A stretch of DNA of 11,148 nt from the NCBI GenBank assembly GCA_045645165.1, contig JAZRIF010000049.1, positions 1 through 11,148 on the forward strand, given 5' to 3'. How positions within the stretch are numbered: position 1 is the first letter of the stretch; every line of letters starts with the position of its first letter. Of this stretch, positions 1 through 7,374 are shown piece by piece. The position numbers and the translations under genes were made by a program. This DNA is from CAMEON01 sp045645165 (GTDB lineage: Bacteria > Bacillota > Clostridia > Oscillospirales > CAG-272). The notes under the pieces are model-generated. The model searched no databases, was not told the origin of the DNA, and was given only the letters and a program-made list of their open reading frames with translations.

Positions 1-52
1 CCTCGGGATTTTTCGCGGATAGAGGTCTTTTTCGTCTACCCCACCGTTGTCC

Positions 53-80
53 GCCGCGGTATAGGCTGCCTGACCGCGGT
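53..80 (+). other. GC-rich hairpin in the leader upstream of rnpA
   Basis: Bases 53-60 (GCCGCGGT) can pair with 73-80 (ACCGCGGT), leaving a 12-base loop. The ten bases CCGCGGTATA also occur twice as a direct repeat (54-63 and 74-83). No T-run follows, so this is not a standard intrinsic terminator. The rest of 1-120 holds no recognisable coding sequence; in particular I cannot see the 3' end of rpmH, which normally precedes rnpA. T-rich stretches at 9-13 and 28-32 may belong to a terminator whose left arm lies outside the window. Confidence 0.35.
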
Positions 81-91
81 ATATCCTAATT

Positions 92-115
92 CATAGCCAT
101 GCTATGGGGAAGGAG
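92..115 (+). promoter_or_regulatory. Small hairpin next to the rnpA ribosome binding site
   Basis: CATAGC (92-97) and GCTATG (101-106) form a 6-bp stem with a 3-base loop. It sits directly in front of the Shine-Dalgarno sequence AAGGAG (110-115), which lies five bases before the rnpA ATG at 121. The Shine-Dalgarno itself is outside the stem, so the hairpin may shape ribosome access or be incidental. Confidence 0.4.
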
Positions 116-120
116 ACCAC

Positions 121-555
121 ATGAAACCCTACGCCATCAAGGAGAACCACCTGTACCGAAAGACCTTCCAGCGGGGCAAGCGCTGGTCGGGTAAGCTGGT
201 ATCGGTGTACGTTCTCAAGGATCTTGCGGCCAAAAAGCTGAAGAAAGCGAATCCACAGAAGCAGTATATCAACCGGATCGGTCTGTCTGTGCCCAAACGC
301 GAGGGCGGCGCCATCGAGCGCAACCGCGTCAAGCGCATCATCCGTGCGGGACTGCAGGGTGTGGAGCGTCGTTACACCCTACGCCGCGGATTCCTCATCG
401 TCATTGCGGCCCGTCCCGGCATCGAGCGGCAAAAATCCCCCGCCATCGAGTCGGAGCTTCGTTACATCTTCAAGAAATTGGATATGTTCGAGCCGCAAAC
501 CTCTAAGGAAACGGGACAAGTCCCCCCCTCTTCCGAGTCTCCCGAAAAGTCATGA
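121..555 (+). CDS. rnpA: Ribonuclease P protein component
   Basis: This is the small basic protein subunit of RNase P, which binds the catalytic RNA and the 5' leader of precursor tRNAs in the cytoplasm. The 144-residue protein has the family's N-terminal pattern with an FQRGK segment (FKRGR in many relatives) and the diagnostic RNR helix, Arg67-Asn68-Arg69, continuing to KR at 71-72. It is longer than the usual 110-130 residues: there is a lysine-rich insertion at about residues 38-48 and a polar Ser/Pro/Glu tail after about residue 125. The start is supported by AAGGAG at 110-115. Its stop overlaps the yidD start as ATGA (552-555), which suggests translational coupling. The gene opens the conserved rnpA-yidD-yidC-jag-mnmE block. 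The catalytic RNA gene rnpB is not visible in the window. Confidence 0.96.
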   Translation: MKPYAIKENHLYRKTFQRGKRWSGKLVSVYVLKDLAAKKLKKANPQKQYINRIGLSVPKREGGAIERNRVKRIIRAGLQGVERRYTLRRGFLIVIAARPGIERQKSPAIESELRYIFKKLDMFEPQTSKETGQVPPSSESPEKS

Positions 556-896
556 AGCGTGTTGCCATGGCGCTGGTGCGCTTTTATCGGAAGTATTTGT
601 CGGGGCTGAAGCCCGCGCCCACCTGTCGGTTCACGCCGACCTGCTCAGCCTACTCGCTGGAGGCCTTCGAAAAACGGGGCTTTTTTGCAGGGCTGATCCT
701 CACCGTGTGGCGGATCCTGCGTTGCAGTCCGCTCTCTCCTGCGGGATTCGATCCCGTGCCCGAAAAGGGCTTCAAAACTATGCCCATGCGCTGGAGCAAG
801 TACGACAAGTACCGTGCAGAGCGCGAGGCTGTCTCCGAAGACATTACCAGCCATTCCGAGGAAGGGAATGATTCCGATTCCGCCGGGAACTCCTGA
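552..896 (+). CDS. yidD: Membrane protein insertion efficiency factor YidD
   Basis: This is a small membrane-associated protein of the YidD (DUF37, haemolytic-domain) family, which assists insertion of membrane proteins together with YidC. The family signature is clear: FYRKYLSGL at the N-terminus, then PTCRFTPTCSAY with Cys25 and Cys31, and WRILRCSP with Cys58, followed by GFDPVP. An amphipathic N-terminal helix would hold it at the inner face of the membrane. At 114 residues it is somewhat longer than many homologues (about 70-90), because of a polar acidic tail after about residue 80. The ATG overlaps the rnpA stop (ATGA) and has no strong Shine-Dalgarno of its own, so it probably depends on rnpA translation. 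It sits in its usual place between rnpA and yidC. Confidence 0.95.
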   Translation: MKRVAMALVRFYRKYLSGLKPAPTCRFTPTCSAYSLEAFEKRGFFAGLILTVWRILRCSPLSPAGFDPVPEKGFKTMPMRWSKYDKYRAEREAVSEDITSHSEEGNDSDSAGNS

Positions 897-994
897 CCGA
901 CCATTTTTAACGGAGACGTACACCACTGAACACAGCGGCCAGAATCAGAGGAGCCGCGCCCCCCAACCGCCTTTGCCGGGGTATGAACAAGTAC

Positions 995-1000
995 AAAGGA
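995..1000 (+). promoter_or_regulatory. Ribosome binding site that fixes the yidC start
   Basis: AAAGGA at 995-1000 lies nine bases before the ATG at 1010. The in-frame ATG at 983 has only a GGGG stretch before it. Starting at 1010 also puts a basic n-region and hydrophobic core in the normal position for a lipoprotein signal peptide, so 1010 is preferred. The rest of 897-994 shows no gene and no clear promoter. Confidence 0.65.
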
Positions 1001-1009
1001 AACGCAACC

Positions 1010-2779
1010 ATGAAAAGAATTTTACAAACCCCCAAGACCCGTTCTGCGCTGACCCGTATTGCCCTGGTCATGCTGATGCTGGTGATTTTGACCGGCGCCA
1101 TGACCTCTTGCATGAGCGGTGCCGGACGGATTACCACCATCACGAAAGGCTACGCCATTTCGGACAGCATGATCAGCGAGGCCAACGGCCTGACCGCCCT
1201 TCAGCTGGACAAGCTGGCTGATGCCATCGCCACGCATAAGAGTGGCTTTGACATTCGCGAGCAGCTCGTGGCTGCCCTGAACGGCTACGATATGTCTGCC
1301 TCGAATTTCGACGATGCCAAGGTAGCCGACGGCACCCTGGCCGCACAGCCCGAAAAAGCGGCAGAGTTCGCTCTGAACGTGTTGAACGGCTTCAAGCTGG
1401 ATACCTCTGCCTGCCAGAAGGTAACCAACGATAAGGTTGACATTCTTATGACCGCCGCTGACGTGCAGGCGCTGGTAGATTGCTTCAAGACCAACGTCGT
1501 GGTCGAGGAAAAGATGGATCTGCTCACCCAGATCCTGCATTGGATCGGTTTGGGCTTTGCCTGGCTCATCCAAGTGCCCGGCTTCGGTAGCTTCATTCTC
1601 GGTACGCTGTACTTTGCCATCATTCTGGAGATCCTGATGATCACTCTGGGTATCAACCAGCAGAAGAACTCCCGTAAGCAGGCTAAGCTCCGTCCCAAGG
1701 AAATGGCCATCCGCAACAAGTACAAGGGCCGCAACGACCAGCAGACCCAGCAAAAGGTGACTCGGGAGATTCAGGAGCTCTACGCCAAGGAGGGCTACAG
1801 CCCTATGTCGGGATGCCTGCCCCTGCTTCTGACTCTGCCCTTCCTGATGGCGCTGTACTACGTGGTCATTGACCCCATGACCTATATCTTTGGCGCCACC
1901 GACAGTTTGACCTCCGCCTTCCTGACCTTTGCCGACGCACCCCGCGCCGCAGGCGGTCTGGGTATGGAGCTGGGCTCCAACCGCGGCACCATCGAGGTGC
2001 TGGCTCTCATCCGTGAGAGCGGTATCAGCCTGGATGGTCTGGCCAACTTCGGCTATTTCGCCAACGCTCCCGAGTGCCTGGAAGCTCTGTCCGGCCTGTC
2101 CTCCAGCATTCCGAACTTCTCCCTGTTCGGTCTGAACCTGGGTCTGACTCCCGGTGTTGGCTCTGTGGCACAGCTCATTCTCATCTTTATTCCCGTACTG
2201 ACCTTTATTGTTTACTGGGCCAGCGGTAAGCTGAACCGTAAGTTCTCCTTCCAGCCCATGCAGCAGACTGCCGACGGCCAGAGAGATCCCGCTCAGGGTT
2301 GCTCCAACGGCATGATGAACATCATGATGCCCGCCATGAGTGCTTTCTTCACCCTGTACGTGCCCGCTGCCGTGGGTCTGTACTGGATCTTCAAGAGCAT
2401 CATCAGTACCGTCAAGCAGTTCATTTTGTATAAGGTTATGCCTATGCCTACCTTCACCGAGGAGGATTACAAGGCAGCAGAGCGTGAACTGATGGGCAAG
2501 GAAGCCAAGAATAAGCCTGCCAAGAGAGAAGGCGGCCCCAAGAATCCCAATGTCCGTTCTTTGCACCACATCGACGACGAGGACTACGAGACTCCCGCCG
2601 AGCGTGAGGCTCGTCTGGCCGCCCGCAAGCGTGACTACGTGGAGCCCGAGGATGAGACCCCTGCCGAGCCCAAGACCGCCGAGGGTGCCTATGGCGATGG
2701 CGTGGCTCTGAAGGAGGACGACCGTCCCGCCCGCAAGAGCAAGAAAGACAAGGACAACAATAACGCGGACAACGATTGA
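1010..2779 (+). CDS. yidC: Membrane protein insertase YidC/Oxa1 family, lipoprotein form
   Basis: YidC inserts membrane proteins alone or with SecYEG. From ATG 1010 the product is 589 residues; ATG 983 would add nine. Residues 1-34 form a lipoprotein signal peptide ending LTGAMTSC, with Cys34 as the lipidated residue. A long extracytoplasmic region (about 35-165) follows. Residues 171-190 resemble the amphipathic helix before the core. The YidC core has membrane segments near 190-213, 268-290, 385-408 and 435-473. Between the first two is the cytoplasmic hairpin with LRPKEMAIRNKYKGR. The second begins GCLPLLLTLPF. The C-tail (about 480-589) is highly charged, as in forms that contact ribosomes. 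Two oddities: an extended loop at about 296-384, and Glu207 where SpoIIIJ-type proteins carry a basic residue (Arg73 in B. subtilis SpoIIIJ) in the hydrophilic groove. Its neighbours yidD and jag are the expected partners. Confidence 0.95.
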   Translation: MKRILQTPKTRSALTRIALVMLMLVILTGAMTSCMSGAGRITTITKGYAISDSMISEANGLTALQLDKLADAIATHKSGFDIREQLVAALNGYDMSASNFDDAKVADGTLAAQPEKAAEFALNVLNGFKLDTSACQKVTNDKVDILMTAADVQALVDCFKTNVVVEEKMDLLTQILHWIGLGFAWLIQVPGFGSFILGTLYFAIILEILMITLGINQQKNSRKQAKLRPKEMAIRNKYKGRNDQQTQQKVTREIQELYAKEGYSPMSGCLPLLLTLPFLMALYYVVIDPMTYIFGATDSLTSAFLTFADAPRAAGGLGMELGSNRGTIEVLALIRESGISLDGLANFGYFANAPECLEALSGLSSSIPNFSLFGLNLGLTPGVGSVAQLILIFIPVLTFIVYWASGKLNRKFSFQPMQQTADGQRDPAQGCSNGMMNIMMPAMSAFFTLYVPAAVGLYWIFKSIISTVKQFILYKVMPMPTFTEEDYKAAERELMGKEAKNKPAKREGGPKNPNVRSLHHIDDEDYETPAEREARLAARKRDYVEPEDETPAEPKTAEGAYGDGVALKEDDRPARKSKKDKDNNNADND

Positions 2780-2790
2780 TTCGCATAGAG

Positions 2791-2825
2791 GAGCTCTGCC
2801 TGCCTGTGACGGGCGGGCAAGGCTC
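2791..2825 (+). other. Intercistronic hairpin between yidC and jag
   Basis: GCCTGCC (2798-2804) pairs with GGCGGGC (2812-2818) with one G-U pair. Outer bases GAGC (2791-2794) pair with GCTC (2822-2825) across a small internal mismatch. No U-tract follows. It is therefore better read as an mRNA stabiliser or partial attenuator within the operon than as a full terminator. It ends 11 bases before the jag Shine-Dalgarno (AAAGGA, 2836-2841). Confidence 0.5.
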
Positions 2826-2854
2826 TCAAAAACTGAAAGGACACATACACCGTT

Positions 2855-3958
2855 ATGAAGAAGGAAATTGAAATCAGCGGTAAGACCAGAGAAGAGGCCA
2901 TTGAAAAGGCTGTGATCGAGCTGGGTGCTCCCTCTGCGTCTGCCATTATGTATACCGTGATCAACGAGGGCCGCAAGGGCTTCCTTGGCTTCGGTGCCGT
3001 GGATTGCACCATCAAGGCCATCTACCAGGTGCCCGATGCTCCCGCCGAGGAGAAGCCCCGCAGAGAGCGCCGCGATCACGATCGCCGCGATCGAGGCGAT
3101 CGTCGTGACAGAAACGACCGCCGTGACCGTGGAGATCGCCGTGACCGCGCCCCCAAGAAGGAGACTCCTGTTGAAGAAGTCGTCGAGGAGGTCGCTGCTC
3201 CCGTTCTGCCCCCCGTAGAGAACATTGACCCCGCCACCGCCTCCGAAAGCGAGCAGACCGCCTACCGCTTCATCTGCAAGCTGGTAGAGGATATGGCTCT
3301 GGAGGGCGTGACCATTGCCATGCACCCCGGTAACAACGACGACATGGTGATCACCGTGGACGGCGAGGCCGCCGGCGTGCTGATCGGTCACCACGGCGAC
3401 ACCCTGGATGCGCTCCAGTACCTCGCCAACCTGGCCGCCAACCGCAAGGAAGAGGGCGAGAAGCGTGAATACGCCCGCATCACCGTGGACGTGGAGTCCT
3501 ACCGCGCCAAGCGCGAGGACGCTCTCCGCATCCTGGCTCGCAAGAAGGCTCATCAGGTACTGAAGTACAAGAAGAGCATCATGCTGGAGCCCATGAATCC
3601 CTATGAGCGCCGCATCATCCACTCCGAGATCCAGAAGATGGAGGGTGTTTCCACCAACTCCATCGGCGTGGAGAACAACCGCCGTATCGTGATCTACTTG
3701 GAGGAAGAGGGTATGCCCACCGCCGGTATCAAGGGCAAGGACAGCTCCGAGAAGTCGGGTTCCAAGTCCCGCAGCCGTCGCCGCCGCTCGGGCAGCAAGG
3801 TCGTGGATCCTCTGTCCACCGAGGCTCTGACCGGCGAGACCCGCAAGCAGGGCGAGTCCATCTTCGGCGAGGAGGAGCATGATCCCTTCGATATCGACCT
3901 GTCCGCCGCTACCTACAGCGAGGATGAGGACAGCGCCGCCGAGACCGAGAACGAATAA
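2855..3958 (+). CDS. jag: RNA-binding protein Jag/KhpB (Jag_N, KH and R3H domains)
   Basis: This is the SpoIIIJ-associated protein Jag (also KhpB or EloR), a cytoplasmic RNA-binding protein tied to cell elongation and division in Firmicutes. Residues 1-55 form the Jag_N domain (KEIEISGKTREEAIEKA, GFLGFG). A KH domain spans about 148-215 with the loop Gly178-His179-His180-Gly181. The R3H motif is Arg252-x3-His256. At 367 residues it is far longer than the roughly 200 of B. subtilis Jag. The extra length is an Arg/Asp-rich low-complexity linker (about 67-98, built from RRDR and GDRRDR units) and a basic-then-acidic disordered tail after about residue 288. The DNA of the linker is rich in CGATCG. 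The Shine-Dalgarno AAAGGA lies 13 bases before the ATG, which is rather far. It follows yidC, as in many Firmicutes. Confidence 0.94.
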   Translation: MKKEIEISGKTREEAIEKAVIELGAPSASAIMYTVINEGRKGFLGFGAVDCTIKAIYQVPDAPAEEKPRRERRDHDRRDRGDRRDRNDRRDRGDRRDRAPKKETPVEEVVEEVAAPVLPPVENIDPATASESEQTAYRFICKLVEDMALEGVTIAMHPGNNDDMVITVDGEAAGVLIGHHGDTLDALQYLANLAANRKEEGEKREYARITVDVESYRAKREDALRILARKKAHQVLKYKKSIMLEPMNPYERRIIHSEIQKMEGVSTNSIGVENNRRIVIYLEEEGMPTAGIKGKDSSEKSGSKSRSRRRRSGSKVVDPLSTEALTGETRKQGESIFGEEEHDPFDIDLSAATYSEDEDSAAETENE

Positions 3959-3990
3959 TCCATCCTACATCCAAAAGGAGGCATACCGAT

Positions 3991-5382
3991 ATGACCGTAT
4001 CCCCTTTTGATACGATTGCCGCCGTCAGCACTCCCTACGGCAAGGGTGGCGTGGCCGTCATCCGCGTGTCGGGGGATCAAGCCCTGGCCGTGGCGGAGCG
4101 GATATTCGCGCCCCTGAACGGCAAAAAACTCCTTGAACACCTAAACCGCACCGCTGTCTACGGTTTGCTTCGCGATCCCGAGGACGGTCAGGTGCTGGAC
4201 GACGTCCTTTGCACCATCTTCCGCGCGCCTCACTCCTTTACGGGGGAGGACACCGTGGAGATCGCCTGTCACGGCGGCGTACTGGTCACCCGCAACGTGC
4301 TGGAGGCCTGCCTGCGGGCAGGTGCGCGTCAGGCTCTTGCGGGAGAATTTACCCGCCGCGCCTACCTGAACGGGAAGCTGGATCTGGAGCGCGCCGAGGC
4401 TCTCGGTAACCTCCTGGACGCAGGGAACGACGAGCAGGTAAGGCTCGCGCGAGCCGGTATGAACGGTCTGCTCACCGACTCCGCCGAAGCGGTCTACACC
4501 AACCTCATGGCGGTGCTGGCCAACATGGAGGCGGGGATGGACTTCCCCGAGGAGGATCTGACCGAAATGCCCCGTGAGGAGATTCGCGAGGCTGTCGGGC
4601 AAGCCGAGACCGCCATTCGCGCCCTCGTGGGTACCTACCGCACAGGCCACGCCATCGCGGAGGGAATTCCCACCGTGATCTGCGGCCGTCCCAACGTGGG
4701 AAAGAGCGCCTTCTACAACCGTCTCGTGGGACGGGATGCCGCCATTGTGACCTCCATCGCGGGTACCACCCGTGACGTCCTCACCGACACCGTGTCCCTG
4801 GGTCGCGTGACCCTGCGCCTGTCGGATACCGCTGGTCTGCGGGAGACCGACGACGTGGTGGAAATGATCGGCGTGGAACGCGCCCGTAAGGCCTTGGACG
4901 AGGCCGAACTGGTGCTGGTTTTGACCGATGCGGACGCTGACCCCGAGACCGAGGAGCTGATCCGCAGCCTGACCGCGGTCGGAAAACCCGTCATTCGTGT
5001 TTACACCAAGCGGGATATCTATCCCGTAGTTAACCCTTCTGCCGACGGAATCTCTGTGGACGGCGTACCCACCGTCAGCCTGTCCTCGGTGACCGGCGAG
5101 GGCTTTGATACCCTGCAAGCCGTTGTGGAGAATGTGTTCATCGACGGAAACCTTCGCATGGGTGAGGAGGCCGTGGTGTTCAGCGCCCGACAGGCCGCCG
5201 CCCTTCGCGAGACCGCCGCATTCCTGCATACCGCCGCCGAGAATCTGGACGCGGGACTGCCCTACGACATCTGCGCCGACGATATTCGCGCGGCCATGGG
5301 TGAGATGGGAAGTCTGTGCGGCCGCGAAATGAGAGAGGAAGTCCTCTCCGAGATCTTCTCCCGCTTTTGCGTGGGGAAATAG
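3991..5382 (+). CDS. mnmE: tRNA uridine-5-carboxymethylaminomethyl(34) synthesis GTPase MnmE
   Basis: MnmE (TrmE) works with MnmG to modify the wobble uridine U34 of certain tRNAs, using GTP, methylene-THF and FAD. The 463 residues match the family length. The N-terminal folate-binding domain includes GEFTRRAYLNGKLDLERAEA. The G domain has G1 GRPNVGKS (232-239), G2 AGTTRD (257-262) and G3 DTAGLRE (279-285). The C-terminus is FCVGK, with the family's essential C-x-G-K cysteine at 460. The G4 motif reads TKRD (339-342) rather than NKxD; Thr at this place is normal in SRP GTPases (Ffh/FtsY), so GTP binding is probably kept. Shine-Dalgarno AAAAGGAGG (3973-3981) supports the start. mnmG does not follow directly, unlike in many Firmicutes. 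Confidence 0.96.
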   Translation: MTVSPFDTIAAVSTPYGKGGVAVIRVSGDQALAVAERIFAPLNGKKLLEHLNRTAVYGLLRDPEDGQVLDDVLCTIFRAPHSFTGEDTVEIACHGGVLVTRNVLEACLRAGARQALAGEFTRRAYLNGKLDLERAEALGNLLDAGNDEQVRLARAGMNGLLTDSAEAVYTNLMAVLANMEAGMDFPEEDLTEMPREEIREAVGQAETAIRALVGTYRTGHAIAEGIPTVICGRPNVGKSAFYNRLVGRDAAIVTSIAGTTRDVLTDTVSLGRVTLRLSDTAGLRETDDVVEMIGVERARKALDEAELVLVLTDADADPETEELIRSLTAVGKPVIRVYTKRDIYPVVNPSADGISVDGVPTVSLSSVTGEGFDTLQAVVENVFIDGNLRMGEEAVVFSARQAAALRETAAFLHTAAENLDAGLPYDICADDIRAAMGEMGSLCGREMREEVLSEIFSRFCVGK

Positions 5383-5459
5383 CGTGAAAGCTCTGGAATC
5401 AGTAAGCAAACGCTGCTGTTTCACGCACAAATTCGACGGCAACCGACCGGGTCGAATTT
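5382..5459 (+). other. Two consecutive hairpins after mnmE
   Basis: The first starts at the last base of the mnmE stop: GCGTGAAA (5382-5389) pairs perfectly with TTTCACGC (5419-5426). An inner stem of CAGTAAGC (5400-5407) with GCTGCTG (5412-5418) has one bulged A. The second has a perfect 9-bp stem, AAATTCGAC (5429-5437) with GTCGAATTT (5451-5459), and a 13-base loop. Neither is followed by a proper T-run. They could end or protect the mnmE transcript, or form the front of the leader described next. Confidence 0.5.
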
Positions 5460-5479
5460 CAAAAGTAATCAGTATCTAT

Positions 5480-5602
5480 CGGGAACCGGGAAGGGTGATC
5501 CCCTCTCCCGATTCCCGCGTGTCAGCCCAAAATATTAGTTAGTCAAACAAATCAATTCACCGTTTCCGGATTGAGGAAACGCGGGAAGGGATGACCCTCC
5601 CG
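5480..5602 (+). promoter_or_regulatory. Structured leader upstream of the acyl-CoA ligase gene, with alternative pairings
   Basis: Three more hairpins are visible: 5480-5517 (CGGGAA with TTCCCG, continuing inward as CGGGA with TCCCG and GGG with CCT/CCC-type pairs), 5561-5581 (CGTTTCC with GGAAACG) and 5582-5602 (CGGGA, bulged A, GGG, ATGA loop, CCC, TCCCG). The last ends two bases before the Shine-Dalgarno AAAGGA (5605-5610). Bases 5512-5519 (TTCCCGCG) are perfectly complementary to 5580-5587 (CGCGGGAA). The outer hairpins and this long-range helix therefore exclude each other, as in attenuators or riboswitches. I do not recognise a known riboswitch class, and I see no clear promoter in 5383-5619. 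A regulatory role is inference. Confidence 0.45.
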
Positions 5603-5619
5603 AGAAAGGAAGCATAGTT

Positions 5620-7365
5620 ATGGCAAACAAAATCACGGCAAAGAAGCACAAGCCCATTAACCGCCAGCGCATGAACCAGCCCATCCCCCGCGCCAGCGAC
5701 GTGCTGGATCTGATCGAGCAGATCGCCGATCACGGCGACCGCGTCGCCTACCGCTACTACGTTGGCAAAGAGATCAAGGTCATGACCTACGGCGAGCTGC
5801 ACACGATGGTGTATGAGTGTGCCGCGAGCTTTGACGCCATGGGGCTCAAGGGTAAGCGCGTAGCCGTTATCGGCGACACCTCACCCCAGTGGATCTGCAC
5901 CTATCTGGCCGCTCTGGCCTGCGGATGCGTCATCGTGCCCATGGACAAGGAGCTGGACGTCAGCGAGATCTGCAAGTTCCTGGATATCGTGGAGGCCAAG
6001 GCCATCATTTACTCCAAGTCCTTCAACGAAAAATTCGTGAAGGCCATCTCCGAGAATCAGACCGGCGTAGAGTATTTCATCCCCGTTACCCCTGCCTACG
6101 ACAACACCTTTGACTCCAAGGTGACCTCCTTCGATCAGGTGCTGGAGTGCGGCCGCGATCGCATTGCCCGCGTGGGATACAAGTTCCCCGTTGTGGAGAA
6201 CCGCGAGGAGATGGCCGAGATGCTGTTCACCTCGGGTACCACCGGCACCAGCAAGTGCGTCATGCTGTCCCAGAAGAACATCTTCGCCGCCGCCAACGCC
6301 GCTTGCGAGACGGTGTGCTTCTCTCCCGACGACGTCATCATGTCGGTGCTTCCCGTACACCACACCTACGAGCTGATGTGTCTGCTGGCCGCCGCTCTGT
6401 TTGGTATGGAGGTCTGCATCAACGACACCCTGCGCCACGTGCTCAAGAACTTGCAGGTATTCAAGCCCACGGGTCTGGTACTGGTTCCCCTGTTCCTCAA
6501 CACCATGTACAAGAAGATCTGGTCCGAGGCCGAGCGCACCAAGAAGGACGGCGTGCTGAAGGCGGCTCTGGCCACCTCCAAGACCCTGCTTTCCATGGGT
6601 ATTGACGTGCGCCGCAAGCTCTTCAAGACGGTTCTGAATTCCTTCGGCGGCCGTCTGGATCACATCATCTGCGGCGGTGCCAAGCTGAATCCCGATCTGA
6701 TCGCCGCCTTCGAGGACTTCGGCATCAGCGTGTTCGAGGGCTTCGGTATCACCGAGTGCTCGCCTCTGACCAACGTGACCCCCTACTACAACCGCAAGTA
6801 CGGCTCCATCGGCCCCAGCGTGCCTTGCTGTCGTTGCCGCATTGCCGATGCTCAGCCCGGTGAACATGGGTACATGGAGGGTGAGTTGCAGATCAAGGGT
6901 GACAATGTCATGATCGGTTACTACAACAATCCCGAGGCAACTGCTGCCGCCTTTACCGAGGACGGCTGGTTCCGCACCGGTGACGTGGCCTACAAGGACG
7001 AAGAAGGCTTCGTGTATATCACCGGCCGTATGAAGTCGGTCATCGTTCTGGAGAACGGTAAGAACGTCTTCCCCGAGGAGATCGAGGAGTATCTGGACGA
7101 GATCGAGACCATTGCCGAGTGCGTGGTCATTGGCCGCAAGGCTCAGGATAGCGACGAGGTCATTCTGACCGTCGTAGCCTACCCCAACTTCGAAAAGTTG
7201 CCCGCAGGCGCCACCGAGGAGCTCATCCACGAGACCATCTACAAGCAGATCATGCAGATCAACCGCCGCTTGCCCAGCTTCAAGCAGATGAAGGCCCTCG
7301 AGCTCCGCTCCACCGAGTTCGAAAAGACCACCTCCAAGAAGATCAAGCGCCATCTGGTTAAGTAA
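5620..7365 (+). CDS. AMP-dependent long-chain acyl-CoA synthetase-like protein (ANL superfamily)
   Basis: Members of this adenylate-forming superfamily activate a carboxylic acid as acyl-AMP and usually transfer it to CoA. The 581 residues contain the expected motifs in order: P-loop TSGTTGTSKC (204-213), FGITEC (375-380), GWFRTGD (449-455), the hinge region TGRMKSVIVLENGKNVFPEE (from 468) and a C-terminal TTSKKIKR (570-577) whose Lys574 takes the catalytic A10 position. The P-loop ends SKC where PKG is usual, but the lysine is kept. The overall pattern is closest to long-chain fatty-acid-CoA ligases (FadD/FAA1 style). The true substrate, and whether the acceptor is CoA or a carrier protein, cannot be read from sequence. 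No signal peptide or clear membrane segment is visible. Shine-Dalgarno AAAGGA at 5605-5610 supports the start. Neighbours mnmE and hemW do not suggest a pathway. Confidence 0.88.
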   Translation: MANKITAKKHKPINRQRMNQPIPRASDVLDLIEQIADHGDRVAYRYYVGKEIKVMTYGELHTMVYECAASFDAMGLKGKRVAVIGDTSPQWICTYLAALACGCVIVPMDKELDVSEICKFLDIVEAKAIIYSKSFNEKFVKAISENQTGVEYFIPVTPAYDNTFDSKVTSFDQVLECGRDRIARVGYKFPVVENREEMAEMLFTSGTTGTSKCVMLSQKNIFAAANAACETVCFSPDDVIMSVLPVHHTYELMCLLAAALFGMEVCINDTLRHVLKNLQVFKPTGLVLVPLFLNTMYKKIWSEAERTKKDGVLKAALATSKTLLSMGIDVRRKLFKTVLNSFGGRLDHIICGGAKLNPDLIAAFEDFGISVFEGFGITECSPLTNVTPYYNRKYGSIGPSVPCCRCRIADAQPGEHGYMEGELQIKGDNVMIGYYNNPEATAAAFTEDGWFRTGDVAYKDEEGFVYITGRMKSVIVLENGKNVFPEEIEEYLDEIETIAECVVIGRKAQDSDEVILTVVAYPNFEKLPAGATEELIHETIYKQIMQINRRLPSFKQMKALELRSTEFEKTTSKKIKRHLVK

Positions 7366-7374
7366 TAAGAACGA

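Noticed and set aside
983..1009. The upstream ATG at 983 as the yidC start
   Set aside because: It has no good ribosome binding site and would put nine polar residues before the lipoprotein signal peptide; ATG 1010 has AAAGGA at a nine-base distance.
1022..3880. A 952-codon open frame on the minus strand across yidC and jag
   Set aside because: It is the antisense shadow of two well-recognised genes with strong codon bias. Its translation is low-complexity (Gly/Leu/Val/His-rich), matches no family I know and has no ribosome binding site.
5480..5520. A possible T-box antiterminator (AGGGTG-like sequence at 5492-5497)
   Set aside because: The T-box core AGGGTGGNACCGCG is not present, there is no specifier stem or terminator, and the downstream gene is not an aminoacylation or amino-acid gene.
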